Positions 1-9,461 of a DNA stretch of 64,000 bases are shown piece by piece. The notes under the pieces were generated by a model, which searched no databases, was not told the DNA's origin, and worked only from the letters and a program-made list of their open reading frames with translations. Position 1 is the first letter of the stretch; each line of letters opens with the position of its first letter. The DNA lies in contig CAWDJF010000006.1 in NCBI GenBank assembly GCA_963802575.1, positions 62,001-126,000 on the forward strand. The letters run 5' to 3'. Both the position numbers and the translations under genes were made by a program. The stretch comes from DATFTE01 sp963802575. GTDB lineage: Bacteria > Acidobacteriota > Terriglobia > Terriglobales > Acidobacteriaceae.

Positions 1-360
1 AACGGGTTAGGCGTCGCCAGAGCCTCAGGGGGCTGGTTCGCGGCGCAGCTGCTGCGCGCCGAGGTGTGATTGACGGGAGTAAATTCGGAGCCATGGATTT
101 CGGACTTCCAGACACGTTGTTCTCGGTCCGTGAGAGAAGCTGCTGGGGCGGAAACCCGCTGGGAGACGGGATTGGTGGAAGCGCACGAACACACCGCGAC
201 GAGGGCTACTGAGAAGATCGAGCAAAGCTTACGAAATGGCATGGTCGCGGCCCTGGAGGGCAGCGAGAAGAGGTAAGCCGCCCTGCCATTTAGAACTTGT
301 AGGGGCAATCCCCGGGCCAAGCTTGGTTCGTAGGTAAGCTGCTGATTACAAGGTTTTTGT
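1..360. other. Stretch without a confident gene at the window edge
   Basis: I see no recognisable gene here. Frame 1 on the plus strand is open from the window edge to a TGA at 67-69 (22 codons) and could be the tail of a gene starting upstream, but it is too short to identify. The short ORFs on both strands between 25 and 276 have no recognisable domain or convincing ribosome site. Confidence 0.5.
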
Positions 361-396
361 TAAGACACAAAACAGCCCAGCCACGGGGCTGGGCTG
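361..396 (-). terminator. Rho-independent terminator of the 435-1394 gene
   Basis: A perfect 10-bp stem (373-382 with 387-396) closes a 4-nt loop. Read on the minus strand it is followed by TTTTGTGT. It lies 39 nt beyond the stop of the minus-strand gene ending at 435. Confidence 0.85.
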
Positions 397-434
397 AAAA
401 GCCTTGCACTTCCAGTGACCAAACCCTTCAACTT

Positions 435-1394
435 CTACTTGATCTGAAAGTTATGCGGATCCACGCCATCGCCGTTGATGACCTTGTTCACAGTGATTGT
501 CCATTCCGAGACCGTCGTGCGTCCGTTTCCTAGTTCCTGGCTGAAGTGAATGGTGTAATGGGTCGGCATCGTCAGGCCATTGAACGCCTCGAAACTGCTG
601 AAGTGTTCTTCCAGGCGGTAGCGGGTTTCCTGTTGGCGGGCGGTGGCGGTTTCGTTGTTTTGAACTCCGCCGACTGGACCGGGATCGCCGAAGGTGCCCG
701 AATCGGGCGTGGCAGGGCCGGTGGAAGTGCCGACACCCGCGAGTGGATTGGTATTGCCCAGCTGGGCGCGCACGCGCAGGAAATACACCGTCTCAACGTG
801 GCGAAAGGTTTCGGGATCGAAGAACAGCGAGATATCCACGTCGGAGTTTTTCTTGGGCGTGTAGCGCAGCTCAATAGCGTCGGCGCCGTCGACTTTTTTG
901 ATTCCGGCGTAGGTCAGTTTTGCTTTGCGCTGATCGAGGTCGTACAACGGCCAGGCAGTGGAAAGAACGCCCCCGAACAATCCCTCCTTCAAGACGATGC
1001 CCTGCACCTGAACGAATTCTCCGAAGGAAGAGCGTTGCTGATTGGCGGTGGTGCGGGCGATTTGATAGTCGTGGCCGTCGTAGATGAACTGCTCGCCTTT
1101 GTATAAGTTGTTGTTCAGTTTCATCATGAACTGCATTTTCTGATCCTGCGAAACCAGCACGCTCTTACCATCAAGATATCCGGCGCCACCAACGAGAATT
1201 CTGTAATCTACCGTGCCCTCCATCACGCGCGATTTGGCAGCGGCGCGCGCCTGCGCGGTGCCGACCGAATCCAGATGCTTGGCGACGACGTCTTCCGGCT
1301 TCATGTCAGCGGCAAAGCTGAGCAGTACCTGAGTGGAGAACAAGATCAGTGCAAATGCCGCAAAGAATGCAACGCGAACGCGGTGCGTTTTCAT
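435..1394 (-). CDS. Secreted hypothetical protein, 319 aa
   Basis: The N-terminus is a clear Sec signal peptide: MKTHR, a hydrophobic stretch at about residues 9-28, then SFAAD. The mature part begins with a helix (KPEDVVAKHLDSVG) and continues as a beta-rich domain (MEGTVDYRILVGG, KVDGADAIELRY, ISLFFDPETFRHVETVYFL). That organisation recalls the LolA/LolB-like lipoprotein-carrier fold or a DUF4292-type fold, but I cannot assign a family. A disordered Gly/Pro/Thr segment lies near residues 215-240. The start is supported by AGGAG just upstream of the ATG. The gene is transcribed away from the Rrf2 regulator at 1577, so the two share a 182-bp promoter region, and it has its own terminator. Function is unknown; a periplasmic or outer-membrane role is inferred. 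Confidence 0.75.
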   Translation of the reverse strand: MKTHRVRVAFFAAFALILFSTQVLLSFAADMKPEDVVAKHLDSVGTAQARAAAKSRVMEGTVDYRILVGGAGYLDGKSVLVSQDQKMQFMMKLNNNLYKGEQFIYDGHDYQIARTTANQQRSSFGEFVQVQGIVLKEGLFGGVLSTAWPLYDLDQRKAKLTYAGIKKVDGADAIELRYTPKKNSDVDISLFFDPETFRHVETVYFLRVRAQLGNTNPLAGVGTSTGPATPDSGTFGDPGPVGGVQNNETATARQQETRYRLEEHFSSFEAFNGLTMPTHYTIHFSQELGNGRTTVSEWTITVNKVINGDGVDPHNFQIK

Positions 1395-1576
1395 GGGATA
1401 ACTCCTCTCGCACTAAGGCGAAGAAACTTCTCCGTCCGACTGCCCCGTGTGATGGGAAGTATACTCCTGACCTCGTGTTTGGCATTTTTTCAAAATGGGA
1501 CGAAAGACTCCACATTTCCCGCGAGATCACTGAAATTTCTTCCCGCGTGAGCTAGTCTGCGCTCGGGGAAAGAGCG

Positions 1577-1993
1577 ATGTTTTCACGTTCAGCCGAGTAT
1601 GCGATTCGAGCGCTAACCTTCCTCGCGGCGCAGGAACGGGGAAAGCTAAGTGGCGCGAGAGAGATCGCTGATGCCGAAAGCATCCCCATGCCCTTCCTGT
1701 GGAAGATCCTGCAGAAACTGGCGGCGAAGAAACTGGTGCGTTCGTTTCGCGGAGTACGCGGGGGGTATGAGCTGGCCCGGCCGCCGCAACGTATCACGCT
1801 GGATAAGATCCTGAAGCAAATGGGGGAAAGCGAGGCTTTGGAACGCTGCATTCTGGGTTTCGCGCAATGCCGCAAAAAGAATCCCTGCGCTCTTCACGAA
1901 CTGTGGGCGGAACGCCGGAAGAGATTCACCGGCGTGCTGCGAAACACAACCCTCTCCGATTTGTCGCCGTCGCGCCGCGCCGCAGCCAAATAA
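1577..1993 (+). CDS. Rrf2 family transcriptional regulator, likely Fe-S
   Basis: A typical Rrf2 protein of 138 aa. The N-terminal winged helix opens with MFSRSAEYAIRAL, followed by the recognition region (IPMPFLWKILQKL) and the wing (RSFRGVRGGYEL). Three cysteines at positions 91, 98 and 104 (C-X6-C-X5-C) sit in the loop where IscR, NsrR and RsrR bind a [2Fe-2S] or [4Fe-4S] cluster. It is therefore probably a sensor of iron-sulfur status, nitric oxide or redox state; which one cannot be told. The C-terminus is short and basic. It is divergent from the secreted protein at 1394, a natural candidate target. No isc/suf or NO-detoxification genes are nearby. Confidence 0.9.
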   Translation: MFSRSAEYAIRALTFLAAQERGKLSGAREIADAESIPMPFLWKILQKLAAKKLVRSFRGVRGGYELARPPQRITLDKILKQMGESEALERCILGFAQCRKKNPCALHELWAERRKRFTGVLRNTTLSDLSPSRRAAAK

Positions 1994-2108
1994 TCCCGCC
2001 CGCGTGAACATTCCCCTGTGAGTTAGATCACAGCCTGCTATGAGCCACCCGGTCGAAAATGAGTAGTGTCTCCGGCCTTCGCGAGGGCTGGGCATTGGGA
2101 GGGTGGCC

Positions 2109-2789
2109 ATGTTTGAACAAGAACTGGAAATGGAAAAGCGGAATTCCTCGGTCGTACCCCTGTTGTTGATCGTAACCTTGATACTGGCGATTGTGGGCGT
2201 CTCTGGCTACTACGTGCTGCAAAGCCGAAAGGTCCTCACTAATTCTGAGGCGGCCGAAGTTGCGGTGAGCGTCCTCAAGCTGCAGGGTCCGGCAACGGTG
2301 CGCTTTCACACCGGCATTATCAAGTCGAGCATTGATGACAAGCCGCACGACCCGCACTACCGGCTGCTGGAAAAGGCCGGGTTGGTACGCATTGGCAAAG
2401 ATACAGGTACCTACAAGACGATCACTCCCATTGAGCTGACGGATCAGGGGAAGCGCCTGTTAGAGGAGATCCCTGGAGTCACCAAAGGCAGCGAAAAAGA
2501 CGGTACGCAGATTTATTCGGTGCCGCTGGCGGAGCGAAAACTGATCGCCGTCACCAAGGTCAATATGGTGAATCCTACGCTGGCATTCGTCGATATCACC
2601 TGGAAGTGGGAGCCCAACAAGCTGGGGAATCTGTTCGACGCTTCGGGATCGATGGTTAAGGAGTTCAACACCTGGGATCGCGCGACGTTGATTCAGAAGT
2701 ATGGCGCGGATTTTTATCATGGAGATCCGACGAAAGTCACGCTCTCAATGATGAAGGGCGACAAGGGATGGCAGATCGCGAACGAATAA
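2109..2789 (+). CDS. Membrane-anchored hypothetical protein
   Basis: About 226 aa. A short cytoplasmic N-terminus (FEQELEMEKRNSS) is followed by one transmembrane helix (about residues 16-36, VVPLLLIVTLILAIVGVSGYY) and a soluble domain of about 190 aa. The first part of that domain (EAAEVAVSVLKL to LTDQGKRLLEEI) reads like a small winged-helix fold; the rest is beta-rich. I prefer the ATG at 2109 because GGGAGGG sits 5 nt upstream; a GTG at 2103 is in frame but lies inside that site. It converges with the phosphoesterase ending at 2793. No family is recognised; orthologous proteins are probably lineage-specific. Confidence 0.7.
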   Translation: MFEQELEMEKRNSSVVPLLLIVTLILAIVGVSGYYVLQSRKVLTNSEAAEVAVSVLKLQGPATVRFHTGIIKSSIDDKPHDPHYRLLEKAGLVRIGKDTGTYKTITPIELTDQGKRLLEEIPGVTKGSEKDGTQIYSVPLAERKLIAVTKVNMVNPTLAFVDITWKWEPNKLGNLFDASGSMVKEFNTWDRATLIQKYGADFYHGDPTKVTLSMMKGDKGWQIANE

Positions 2790-2792
2790 GCG

Positions 2793-3713
2793 TCAACTCT
2801 TGTTTGCTGCGCGCAGCGTGATCAACGTAATTTCCGGCGGACAATTCAGTCGCGCCGCGATGCGAACAGTCCCCAGACCCACGTTCGTGTAAAGGGTCAG
2901 GGGGCCGACGCGGCGCAAGCCCCACGGGTATTTTTTCGCCATGTCGGGGAGAAACGGCGCGCCGATCAACGGTAGGCGCACCTGCCCCCCGTGGGAATGC
3001 CCGGAAAGCTGCAAGTCAACCGAATAAGCCGATGCCTGGTCAGCGTAGTCAGGTTCGTGCGCCAGCAGAATCACAGGCTCCGATTGCGGAATTCCTTTCA
3101 GGCTGCCCTCCAGATCGGGTTTACCGGTCAGGACGTCATCCACTCCCGTCAGCCATAAGCGCGCGCCAGCCGCTTCGATCGGGCGAGAAGCATTTCTCAG
3201 AAGCTGAATCCCCTGACCGACAAGCGCCTCGATCACACGATCCGGATCGGAATCGTGATCATGATTACCCAGGATGGCGAAGACACCGTAACGGGCCCGG
3301 AGCGAGGCGATTGCAAGGGCACACGGCTCGGCGGCAGCCGCTCCTTTTTTCGCGTTGTGCAGATAGTCGCTGAAGGCGGGAATGGTAACGAAGTCTCCGG
3401 TGAGCGCGATCAGATCGGGTTGCAAAGCGTTCACGATGGAGACGGCCTTGCGGATTGGCACGGCCGAAAAGTGCTCGTCGTAGTGCAGGTCACTTAACTG
3501 GGCGATGGTGAATCCGTCGAGCGCAGCTGGCAAGCGGCTGAGCGGAATTTCCAGACGCACCAGTTGGGGATCGTTCGCCTCGAAAACGACACCGTCAGTC
3601 CCCAGCACCAGCGCACCAACTCCGACGGCGGCGCTGGCCTTTAAGAATTTTCGACGGCTCCAGTGCAACGGCAACCTCGATCCCGCATGCGGACAAAAGA
3701 CAGCATTCCGCAA
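2793..3713 (-). CDS. Tat-exported metallophosphoesterase (YaeI/LpxG-like)
   Basis: A calcineurin-like phosphoesterase with the full dimetal motif set: SDLHYD (D75, H77), GDFV (D107), GNHDH (N150, H151), AHEPD (H219) and SGHSHGG (H239, H241). The N-terminus carries the twin-arginine motif SRRKFLKA at residues 19-26 and a hydrophobic stretch, so export through Tat or membrane anchoring is expected. The family includes membrane-associated phosphodiesterases such as E. coli YaeI and the UDP-2,3-diacylglucosamine hydrolase LpxG; the substrate here is unknown. The start codon has no convincing Shine-Dalgarno, and the true start could be slightly downstream. Confidence 0.88.
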   Translation of the reverse strand: MRNAVFCPHAGSRLPLHWSRRKFLKASAAVGVGALVLGTDGVVFEANDPQLVRLEIPLSRLPAALDGFTIAQLSDLHYDEHFSAVPIRKAVSIVNALQPDLIALTGDFVTIPAFSDYLHNAKKGAAAAEPCALAIASLRARYGVFAILGNHDHDSDPDRVIEALVGQGIQLLRNASRPIEAAGARLWLTGVDDVLTGKPDLEGSLKGIPQSEPVILLAHEPDYADQASAYSVDLQLSGHSHGGQVRLPLIGAPFLPDMAKKYPWGLRRVGPLTLYTNVGLGTVRIAARLNCPPEITLITLRAANKS

Positions 3714-3730
3714 TCGCGATAAATACTCAC

Positions 3731-3760
3731 GGAAAAGGCGGGAGTGATTGGCTCCCGCCT
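3731..3760 (-). terminator. Terminator downstream of the 3815-5479 gene
   Basis: A 9-bp perfect stem (3736-3744 with 3752-3760) closes a 7-nt loop. On the minus strand it is followed by TTTTCC. It lies between the stop at 3815 and the start of the phosphoesterase at 3713, so it separates the two minus-strand units. Confidence 0.8.
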
Positions 3761-3814
3761 CTCTTAATCTAACTGAAGGATGAAAATCTAATGGGACTGC
3801 GAGCCCGCACAGGC

Positions 3815-5479
3815 TTACTGCAAGCCATTTTGAGTAAGCTTCACCGCCGAGGCGTTGGGATTCCCCTGATTGCTGAAATACACGCTAGAGGCCTGTCCCA
3901 CGGTACTGTCGTTATCGATGATCACCACGCTGGTGCCTCCGCCCTCATTCACCGTAGTGATGACGTCGGTGGTGGTGCGGGAAAAGATGCATCCCGAGGT
4001 TCCTGCCCCGCTACAATCCGCAGTCATTCCCCAGAAAAAGAAATCGGTGCCGGAAGTCCCGATGTTGGGATTAAAGAATTCGGTAACCGGTGAGCAGCGG
4101 GAACGCGTGGAGTTCAGGATCTGCGACGAACCGACGGGCGTGATCTTCATCTTGACCCCGGTAAATCCGAAGAGGTATCGCCAGGGCGTGGTATCGGCGG
4201 CGCCGGTTCCGCATGCGAAGAGATAACCACTGGCAGGACTATTGTAGTAATTGTTGTTGAAGGTACCGTCGTAAAGATTGACATTCGTGCCGGGCGTGCC
4301 CGTGCTTCCCATGCCAATCCGGCCGCGGCTCATCTCGGTTAGCGTGGGGGTATCGGCTTGCACCACCACGGCGCTGGTTCCGTCATTTGAAGACGTAACA
4401 AAGATGGTGTTACTGCTCACATCAACCAGGGGACCGTCGATGATTCCGGGGTTACGCGTACCCATGGCACCTACTGCCAACGATTTCTTGGTTCCAAGGC
4501 TGGTCAGGCTCAACTGCCATAAGAATCCCTGACCGTCCCCAATAAAGATATTTTGGGTGCGGGGATCAAGAACCGGAGCCGTCAGCTTGCGACCGGCGGC
4601 GACGGTAAGAGGCCAGGGCGCTCCGGCAAGCGCGGGCGTGCCGGTAAACACGGGAGAAATTTTATAGAGCTTGCCGTCATCAGCGCCGATGTAGGCGGCA
4701 TCGTTGGTGTAGTCGATCCACGGTGACGAACGGGTGTTGGTGGCGGTGGTCGCGTAGGTCAACGAAGTTTCGGTCGCGGTGTTGCCGGTGCCGGGCACGG
4801 CTGAGTTAGTGGCAGAAGTCCCGTTTCCGGCTCCAGTCGCCCATTTCACCACGTGAAAGACGGAGGAGTTTGTGCCGCTCTCAACGAAAGCGACCTGCGT
4901 GCCATCCAGCGATAACACTGGAGACGTCTGGATTTTTCCACCGGCGTTGGTAGTGTTGTAGGCGAAAAGCACGCTGGGGCCAGCGGTGCCGCAAAATCCC
5001 CCAGTGCCGGTATACAGGTTGTTGTACGCAACCAGGCTGGCTTGTCCGCCGGTGACTCCCGCGACGTTAAGACCGAACAGCACGTAGTCATTGGTGCAGG
5101 AAGGGGGCTGCGAGGTATCGAGTCCGTATTTTGCCGGAGACATCCCAAAGGCCACGTGGCCCGTTCCCAGAGAAACATTCCAATCGCGTTGGCCGCCGGA
5201 GGCGGGAACGGCATTCTGATCCGCAGCGTGAGTTTGGCTGGCTGCAGGTGCTTGCCGTTGTCTCATCATTTGAAACAGAAGACGCGGTTCCACACGCGCC
5301 AGTTCCGGATGTTCGGTCAACGCCTGGCGACTAAAGAGCAAATGATCTTCGCTCCAGTCGTGAGGGATTCCCAGCTTCGCTGATTTTTTTGCGAAGGGAG
5401 CACTAAGGGTGGCAACGGCCAGCAACAACAACAAACAAAACATGCGAAGCGCGACGAAACCGCCTTGGGGGACTTTCAC
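3815..5479 (-). CDS. Secreted beta-propeller-like protein
   Basis: The reading frame is open to 5611, but the best start is the GTG at 5479. It has AGGAG 7 nt upstream and gives a signal peptide (MFCLLLLLAVATLSAPFA) and a protein of about 554 aa. The mature region is built from repeated blades containing phrases such as LYKISPVF, NIFIGDGQGFLWQLSL and GPLVDVSSNTIFVTSSNDGTSAVV. That is the pattern of PQQ-type or WD-type beta-propellers lacking an enzyme active site. Ser, Thr, Gly and Asn are abundant, as in secreted adhesin-like proteins of soil bacteria. It is probably exported and its function is unknown. It has its own terminator. Confidence 0.75.
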   Translation of the reverse strand: MKVPQGGFVALRMFCLLLLLAVATLSAPFAKKSAKLGIPHDWSEDHLLFSRQALTEHPELARVEPRLLFQMMRQRQAPAASQTHAADQNAVPASGGQRDWNVSLGTGHVAFGMSPAKYGLDTSQPPSCTNDYVLFGLNVAGVTGGQASLVAYNNLYTGTGGFCGTAGPSVLFAYNTTNAGGKIQTSPVLSLDGTQVAFVESGTNSSVFHVVKWATGAGNGTSATNSAVPGTGNTATETSLTYATTATNTRSSPWIDYTNDAAYIGADDGKLYKISPVFTGTPALAGAPWPLTVAAGRKLTAPVLDPRTQNIFIGDGQGFLWQLSLTSLGTKKSLAVGAMGTRNPGIIDGPLVDVSSNTIFVTSSNDGTSAVVVQADTPTLTEMSRGRIGMGSTGTPGTNVNLYDGTFNNNYYNSPASGYLFACGTGAADTTPWRYLFGFTGVKMKITPVGSSQILNSTRSRCSPVTEFFNPNIGTSGTDFFFWGMTADCSGAGTSGCIFSRTTTDVITTVNEGGGTSVVIIDNDSTVGQASSVYFSNQGNPNASAVKLTQNGLQ

Positions 5480-5630
5480 TTGCTTTCTCCTAGCCTTGCT
5501 TCCAGACAGCGGTGAGTGGTCACATTCTAGCCTAGGTTGCGGGAAAGTCCAGCCTGTGAAAGCGCTACCTTTCCGAAATCGGAACAGGCGCCGTGTTAAA
5601 AATCCAGACATACTCCATGACGGAATCGAA

Positions 5631-7211
5631 TCAGGATCCGCGCTTCAGCCCGAGCCTGCGGAAATAAGCATCAAGTTCGCTGATGCCGAGAAGCTTGGCC
5701 AACCCCACCGTAACTACCACGCCGACCGCCGTGGTTAAAATCAGCAGCATCAGGGCGTTAGGGCGAGTCTGCCAATTCACCCGCGCCTGGAACCACAGAG
5801 TCAAGCGATAGCAGACAAGTCCGGCGACCCCAGAAGCCAGGCTGATCTTCAGGAAGAAGAGAATCACTTTCCCGGCCTGGCGATTATGGGTGTGGCGGTT
5901 CAACAACAGGAACAGGGCCAACATGTAAACGATGATGGCGGCGGAACTGGCGACGGCCAATCCGATGTATTGGTACCGGTGTACCAGGAACGAATAAAGC
6001 GGCAAGCTTAAGAGCATGACTGCGGTGCCCACCAGGGCGGGCGTCCAGGTATTGTGCGTGGCATAGAAGCCGCGAGAAAAAATGTATTGCGCTCCCCACG
6101 CGAACATGGCGAAGGAGAAGATCGCGAGCGCATAACCAGTCGATTGAAAGTCGGGGCCGTGCAAGCGAGTGTTGGCGAAAACGAAGTGAACCACGATCGA
6201 GCTCTCCGCCATGGTCAGGGCCGAGATCGGCACGATCAATAACAACAGGCCCTTCACCGTGGAATTCAGCAGAGAGTTCAACTCATCGAACTTGCGTTCC
6301 GAGTAAAGCTGGGTGAGAAGCGGGAAAGACGCGACGCCGACGGCTTGTCCGATCGCGGTCAGAGGCACGCGCATTAAAGTCTTGGCATAGCTCAGCCAGG
6401 TGATGGAAGCCGGCTGCAGGTAGGAACCGAACCAGCGCACGATCCAGTCATCGCAGGCAGACAGCGACAGCGCCAGCATGATGGGCACAGCCATTTTGAT
6501 GAACAGGATGAATCCGGGATGGCGAAGCTGCAGGTTGGGACGGAATGTGGCTCCCACGCGCTGGGCGCCGTAGATTTGGAGCGCCAGGTTCCCCACGATC
6601 GCGCCCGTCAGAACTCCGACCGCGAAGCCGTTGATCCCGATCCGAGAGTAAAGAAACCATCCGCCCAGAATGATGAAGAGGTTGTAGATGACGGTGGCGA
6701 GAGACGGTATCAGAAAGCGCGATTTTGCATACTGCACCGCCGACAGAATGCTGCCGAGCACAAAGCAGATCTGCGCGGGAAGCATGATGCGGGTCAAAAA
6801 TACGACGCGCTCTTTCGCCTCAGGAGTGAAACCCGGGGAAATCACGTTGACCAGGCTGGGGGCAAAAATTTCCGCGACTACGACGACGGCGGTCAGCAGC
6901 AATGTCATGAAAGTGGTCACAGTCGAGAACACGTGCCAGGCTTCGTCCTCGCGGCCATCGGTCATGTATTTGGTGAAGACGGGGATGAAGATGACACTCA
7001 GCGACGCTCCCGCCACCAGGTAGTTCAGAAAGTCCGGGAGAGTGAACGCAGCGTAATAAGAATCGGTAGCAGCATTCGAACCTACCTGATGGGCCAGAGT
7101 CCATTCCCGCAGGAAGCCGAGGATGCGGCTCAGCATCACGCTGGCCATAACGATGCCGGCGGATCCTGCAATACGACGCTGAACGCTTGGGGCGGCGGAA
7201 ATGGTGGCCAC
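5631..7211 (-). CDS. murJ: Lipid II flippase MurJ (MviN)
   Basis: A polytopic protein of 526 aa with about 14 transmembrane segments and MOP-superfamily (MviN) signatures: SRILGFLREW near the N-terminus, AATDSYYAAFTLPDFLNYLVAGASLSVIFIPVF in the second helix region, and RVPLTAIGQAVGVASFPLL in the middle. MurJ translocates undecaprenyl-PP-MurNAc-pentapeptide-GlcNAc across the inner membrane for peptidoglycan synthesis. The length matches the family (about 510-530 aa). The start is a GTG with only a weak AGAGAG upstream. The gene stands apart from the other mur genes, which is common in this phylum. Confidence 0.95.
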   Translation of the reverse strand: MATISAAPSVQRRIAGSAGIVMASVMLSRILGFLREWTLAHQVGSNAATDSYYAAFTLPDFLNYLVAGASLSVIFIPVFTKYMTDGREDEAWHVFSTVTTFMTLLLTAVVVVAEIFAPSLVNVISPGFTPEAKERVVFLTRIMLPAQICFVLGSILSAVQYAKSRFLIPSLATVIYNLFIILGGWFLYSRIGINGFAVGVLTGAIVGNLALQIYGAQRVGATFRPNLQLRHPGFILFIKMAVPIMLALSLSACDDWIVRWFGSYLQPASITWLSYAKTLMRVPLTAIGQAVGVASFPLLTQLYSERKFDELNSLLNSTVKGLLLLIVPISALTMAESSIVVHFVFANTRLHGPDFQSTGYALAIFSFAMFAWGAQYIFSRGFYATHNTWTPALVGTAVMLLSLPLYSFLVHRYQYIGLAVASSAAIIVYMLALFLLLNRHTHNRQAGKVILFFLKISLASGVAGLVCYRLTLWFQARVNWQTRPNALMLLILTTAVGVVVTVGLAKLLGISELDAYFRRLGLKRGS

Positions 7212-7484
7212 GAATCTCTCTACTCTAGGGCGCCTGGAAGACCTTTATTGAAAGTACGGGGAGTACGGCGGCCCCGAGGGTTGCGACTAGTGGCACTAGA
7301 CGGGCAATCGGAATTCCAACCGGGCAAAGCAGTAACCCGAAGATTCTGCCCGAATTGAAACACTTCGAGAACCTTACAGCAAAACCTCATGGGCCGCATA
7401 TGCACGAGATTTCAGACGAGGCGCGGTAGTTTCCCTCGGCGTCTGCAACGGATAGGACTTTTTACTCCTTACTTCCTCACTCCC

Positions 7485-9461
7485 TTACTGCGCGAGCGCA
7501 ACGCCGTTTGCATCCGGGTTGGGGTTTCCCCACAGCAAGACTTTGCTGGGTGAGACCACATAAAAGATGAAGCCCGGAACGCTCGAAGGAGAGGCTAGCG
7601 TCATCGATCCTTGCCCGCTGGCCGAGACCGTGTAGGTCCCGCCTACCGGAGCGCTATTCGATTTTCCCGGCTGGCTCAAGTCTTCCAGGCCACTCAAATT
7701 GCCCTTGCCATCGGCCACCATTTGGCCAACGAGCGTCAGATTGCTTTGCCCGGTTTGTGCGGACGAGAAGCTATAGTCGCCGCTAAGCGAAGCAGCGGAG
7801 AAACTTCCCTGTTGCAGCTCGGCGATGCCGCTTGCGGAGTGAGGATCGTTGGTCAGCACCAGATACATTTTCTGCGGAGAAACCACGTAGGCGGTGAAGT
7901 TGCGGTAACCGTGATCGGTGTTCTGCAGCAAGGTCGCGCGCCCGTTAGAAGATGAAGTGAAGCTTCCGCCGGTCACGTTGATTCCCACAGCGATGGCCTG
8001 GGTTTCCACGCCGCTGGTGACAGAGGAGCCCGCGAGATCAAATTGCCCCATCATCCACGCGCGTCCCGCCGTGCCTCCGGTTTCCACCTGGAAAACATAT
8101 CCGCCGTCGGAAGGAGTAGTGGCAGTTTGCTTTTCCGCTGCCCCGATTGCCGGCAGCGAAGAATCGATTTCGAGAAGGATCATCTTGCTGGCCGAAACCA
8201 TGTACATCGCGAACTGAGAGCCAGCCATGCTGGCGACGGCGCGGCCAGTGGTCAGGTCGACGCTTCCATTGCTCTCGGTGACAGCGGTATTCGCGGTGAT
8301 GGTGCCGTTGTCATTAAGGTCCTGGAATCCAGCCGCATTCGTACCTTGCGAATTCATCGCCACCACACCGACGGCCGAGCGATTGGCTCCGGAAATGTCA
8401 AAGCCTCCGACACGAAAGACGTAGCTGTTGTTCGCCATGCCTGCATTACTGAAAGAAGAGGAGTCCTGTTTTTCCAGTGTTCCGATCGCGTTTCCCGACA
8501 AGTCGGTCTGCGCGAGTTGCGCGTCGTTGTCTCCGGCGTTTGCGCTGTTGGCGTTCAGCGCGATGCGGAAAGTGCGCGTCTGGCCGTTCCCCGTCAGAGT
8601 GATCGTGCCGCGTCCGTCAGGATAGACGCTGTACTTCCCGGTCAGAGAAACTGCCGTGGAGACCGAGCTGGCGTTGATGTCTTCAACGCCGCTGATGATG
8701 TTTCCGTTTCCGTCGGCGAGAATGCTGCCCACTTCAAAGTTTGGTCGGGTGCCGGGAAACGACGTTAGTGTGAAGGCGTAGGCGCCCGAAAGACTCGCGT
8801 TGCTGAAACTCTTATCGGTGACATTCAAGTACGTCGAGCCCACGACAGCGCCGCTGGTGGCGCAAATCCAATTCACGCCTTTCGCAGTTCCCGTGGCCAC
8901 ACCGGAAGCGCTGAGCGCGGTCGTGCCGGGCGTAGTCATCACCGTCCAGTCAACGAGGTTGGTGAGATCGTGTGTGCTGCCGTCAGGAAAGCTGCCGATT
9001 GCGGTGAAGGCCTGGCTTCCGCCAACCGAGACCCCGGGAAACGGCGGATTGACCGTGATGAAGCTCGGGGCCGTCACTTGAATCGACGCGTTGCCCGTCA
9101 CTTTTCCCAGAGTCGCAGTGATGTTCGAACTTCCACCCACAATGGCGGTTGCCGCTCCGCCCGCGGTGATGCTCGCAATGGTGGCGGCCGAGGAATTCCA
9201 GGTCACCAAAGCAGAAATGTCTTTGCTGCTGCCGTCGCTATAGAGACCAGTCGCAAAGAACGTGGTCGTCGTGCCAGCGTCAGCGATAGGAGCCAGCGGC
9301 GCGATGGTGATGGAGGTCAAGCTCGCCTGAGGCGGTGGAGGCGGAGTGGTGACTCCAGTCGAACCGGCGCCACCTCCGCCGCAACCTACCAATATCGAAG
9401 TGGCCAGCAAGATCGGCGCGAGAAAAAGCGCAGAGATTCTCGAAAAGCGCATAGCTTTCAC
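7485..9461 (-). CDS. Secreted lipoprotein with Ig-like (BIG2) domains and beta repeats
   Basis: The N-terminus is a lipoprotein signal with lipobox LVGC (acylated Cys27), followed by a Gly-rich and Pro-rich linker. Two bacterial Ig-like group 2 (BIG2) units follow at about residues 50-215, with phrases such as FFATGLYSDGSSKDISALVTW and FTAIGSFPDGSTHDLTNLVDW. The rest contains four copies of a roughly 100-residue module that begins G-A/D-Y-x-F and contains a GQ/SxLADGxGN-type motif (for example GSILADGNGNI and GQMVADGKGNL). Such proteins are numerous in Acidobacteriota and are probably surface-exposed and binding rather than catalytic. The substrate is unknown. Confidence 0.82.
   Translation of the reverse strand: MKAMRFSRISALFLAPILLATSILVGCGGGGAGSTGVTTPPPPPQASLTSITIAPLAPIADAGTTTTFFATGLYSDGSSKDISALVTWNSSAATIASITAGGAATAIVGGSSNITATLGKVTGNASIQVTAPSFITVNPPFPGVSVGGSQAFTAIGSFPDGSTHDLTNLVDWTVMTTPGTTALSASGVATGTAKGVNWICATSGAVVGSTYLNVTDKSFSNASLSGAYAFTLTSFPGTRPNFEVGSILADGNGNIISGVEDINASSVSTAVSLTGKYSVYPDGRGTITLTGNGQTRTFRIALNANSANAGDNDAQLAQTDLSGNAIGTLEKQDSSSFSNAGMANNSYVFRVGGFDISGANRSAVGVVAMNSQGTNAAGFQDLNDNGTITANTAVTESNGSVDLTTGRAVASMAGSQFAMYMVSASKMILLEIDSSLPAIGAAEKQTATTPSDGGYVFQVETGGTAGRAWMMGQFDLAGSSVTSGVETQAIAVGINVTGGSFTSSSNGRATLLQNTDHGYRNFTAYVVSPQKMYLVLTNDPHSASGIAELQQGSFSAASLSGDYSFSSAQTGQSNLTLVGQMVADGKGNLSGLEDLSQPGKSNSAPVGGTYTVSASGQGSMTLASPSSVPGFIFYVVSPSKVLLWGNPNPDANGVALAQ

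Noticed and set aside
70..276. 68-codon ORF near the window start
   Set aside because: No domain, no ribosome site, and composition not clearly coding.
546..1106. 186-codon plus-strand ORF opposite the secreted protein
   Set aside because: It is a shadow of the 435-1394 gene, which has a signal peptide, a ribosome site and a terminator; the ORF has no domain.
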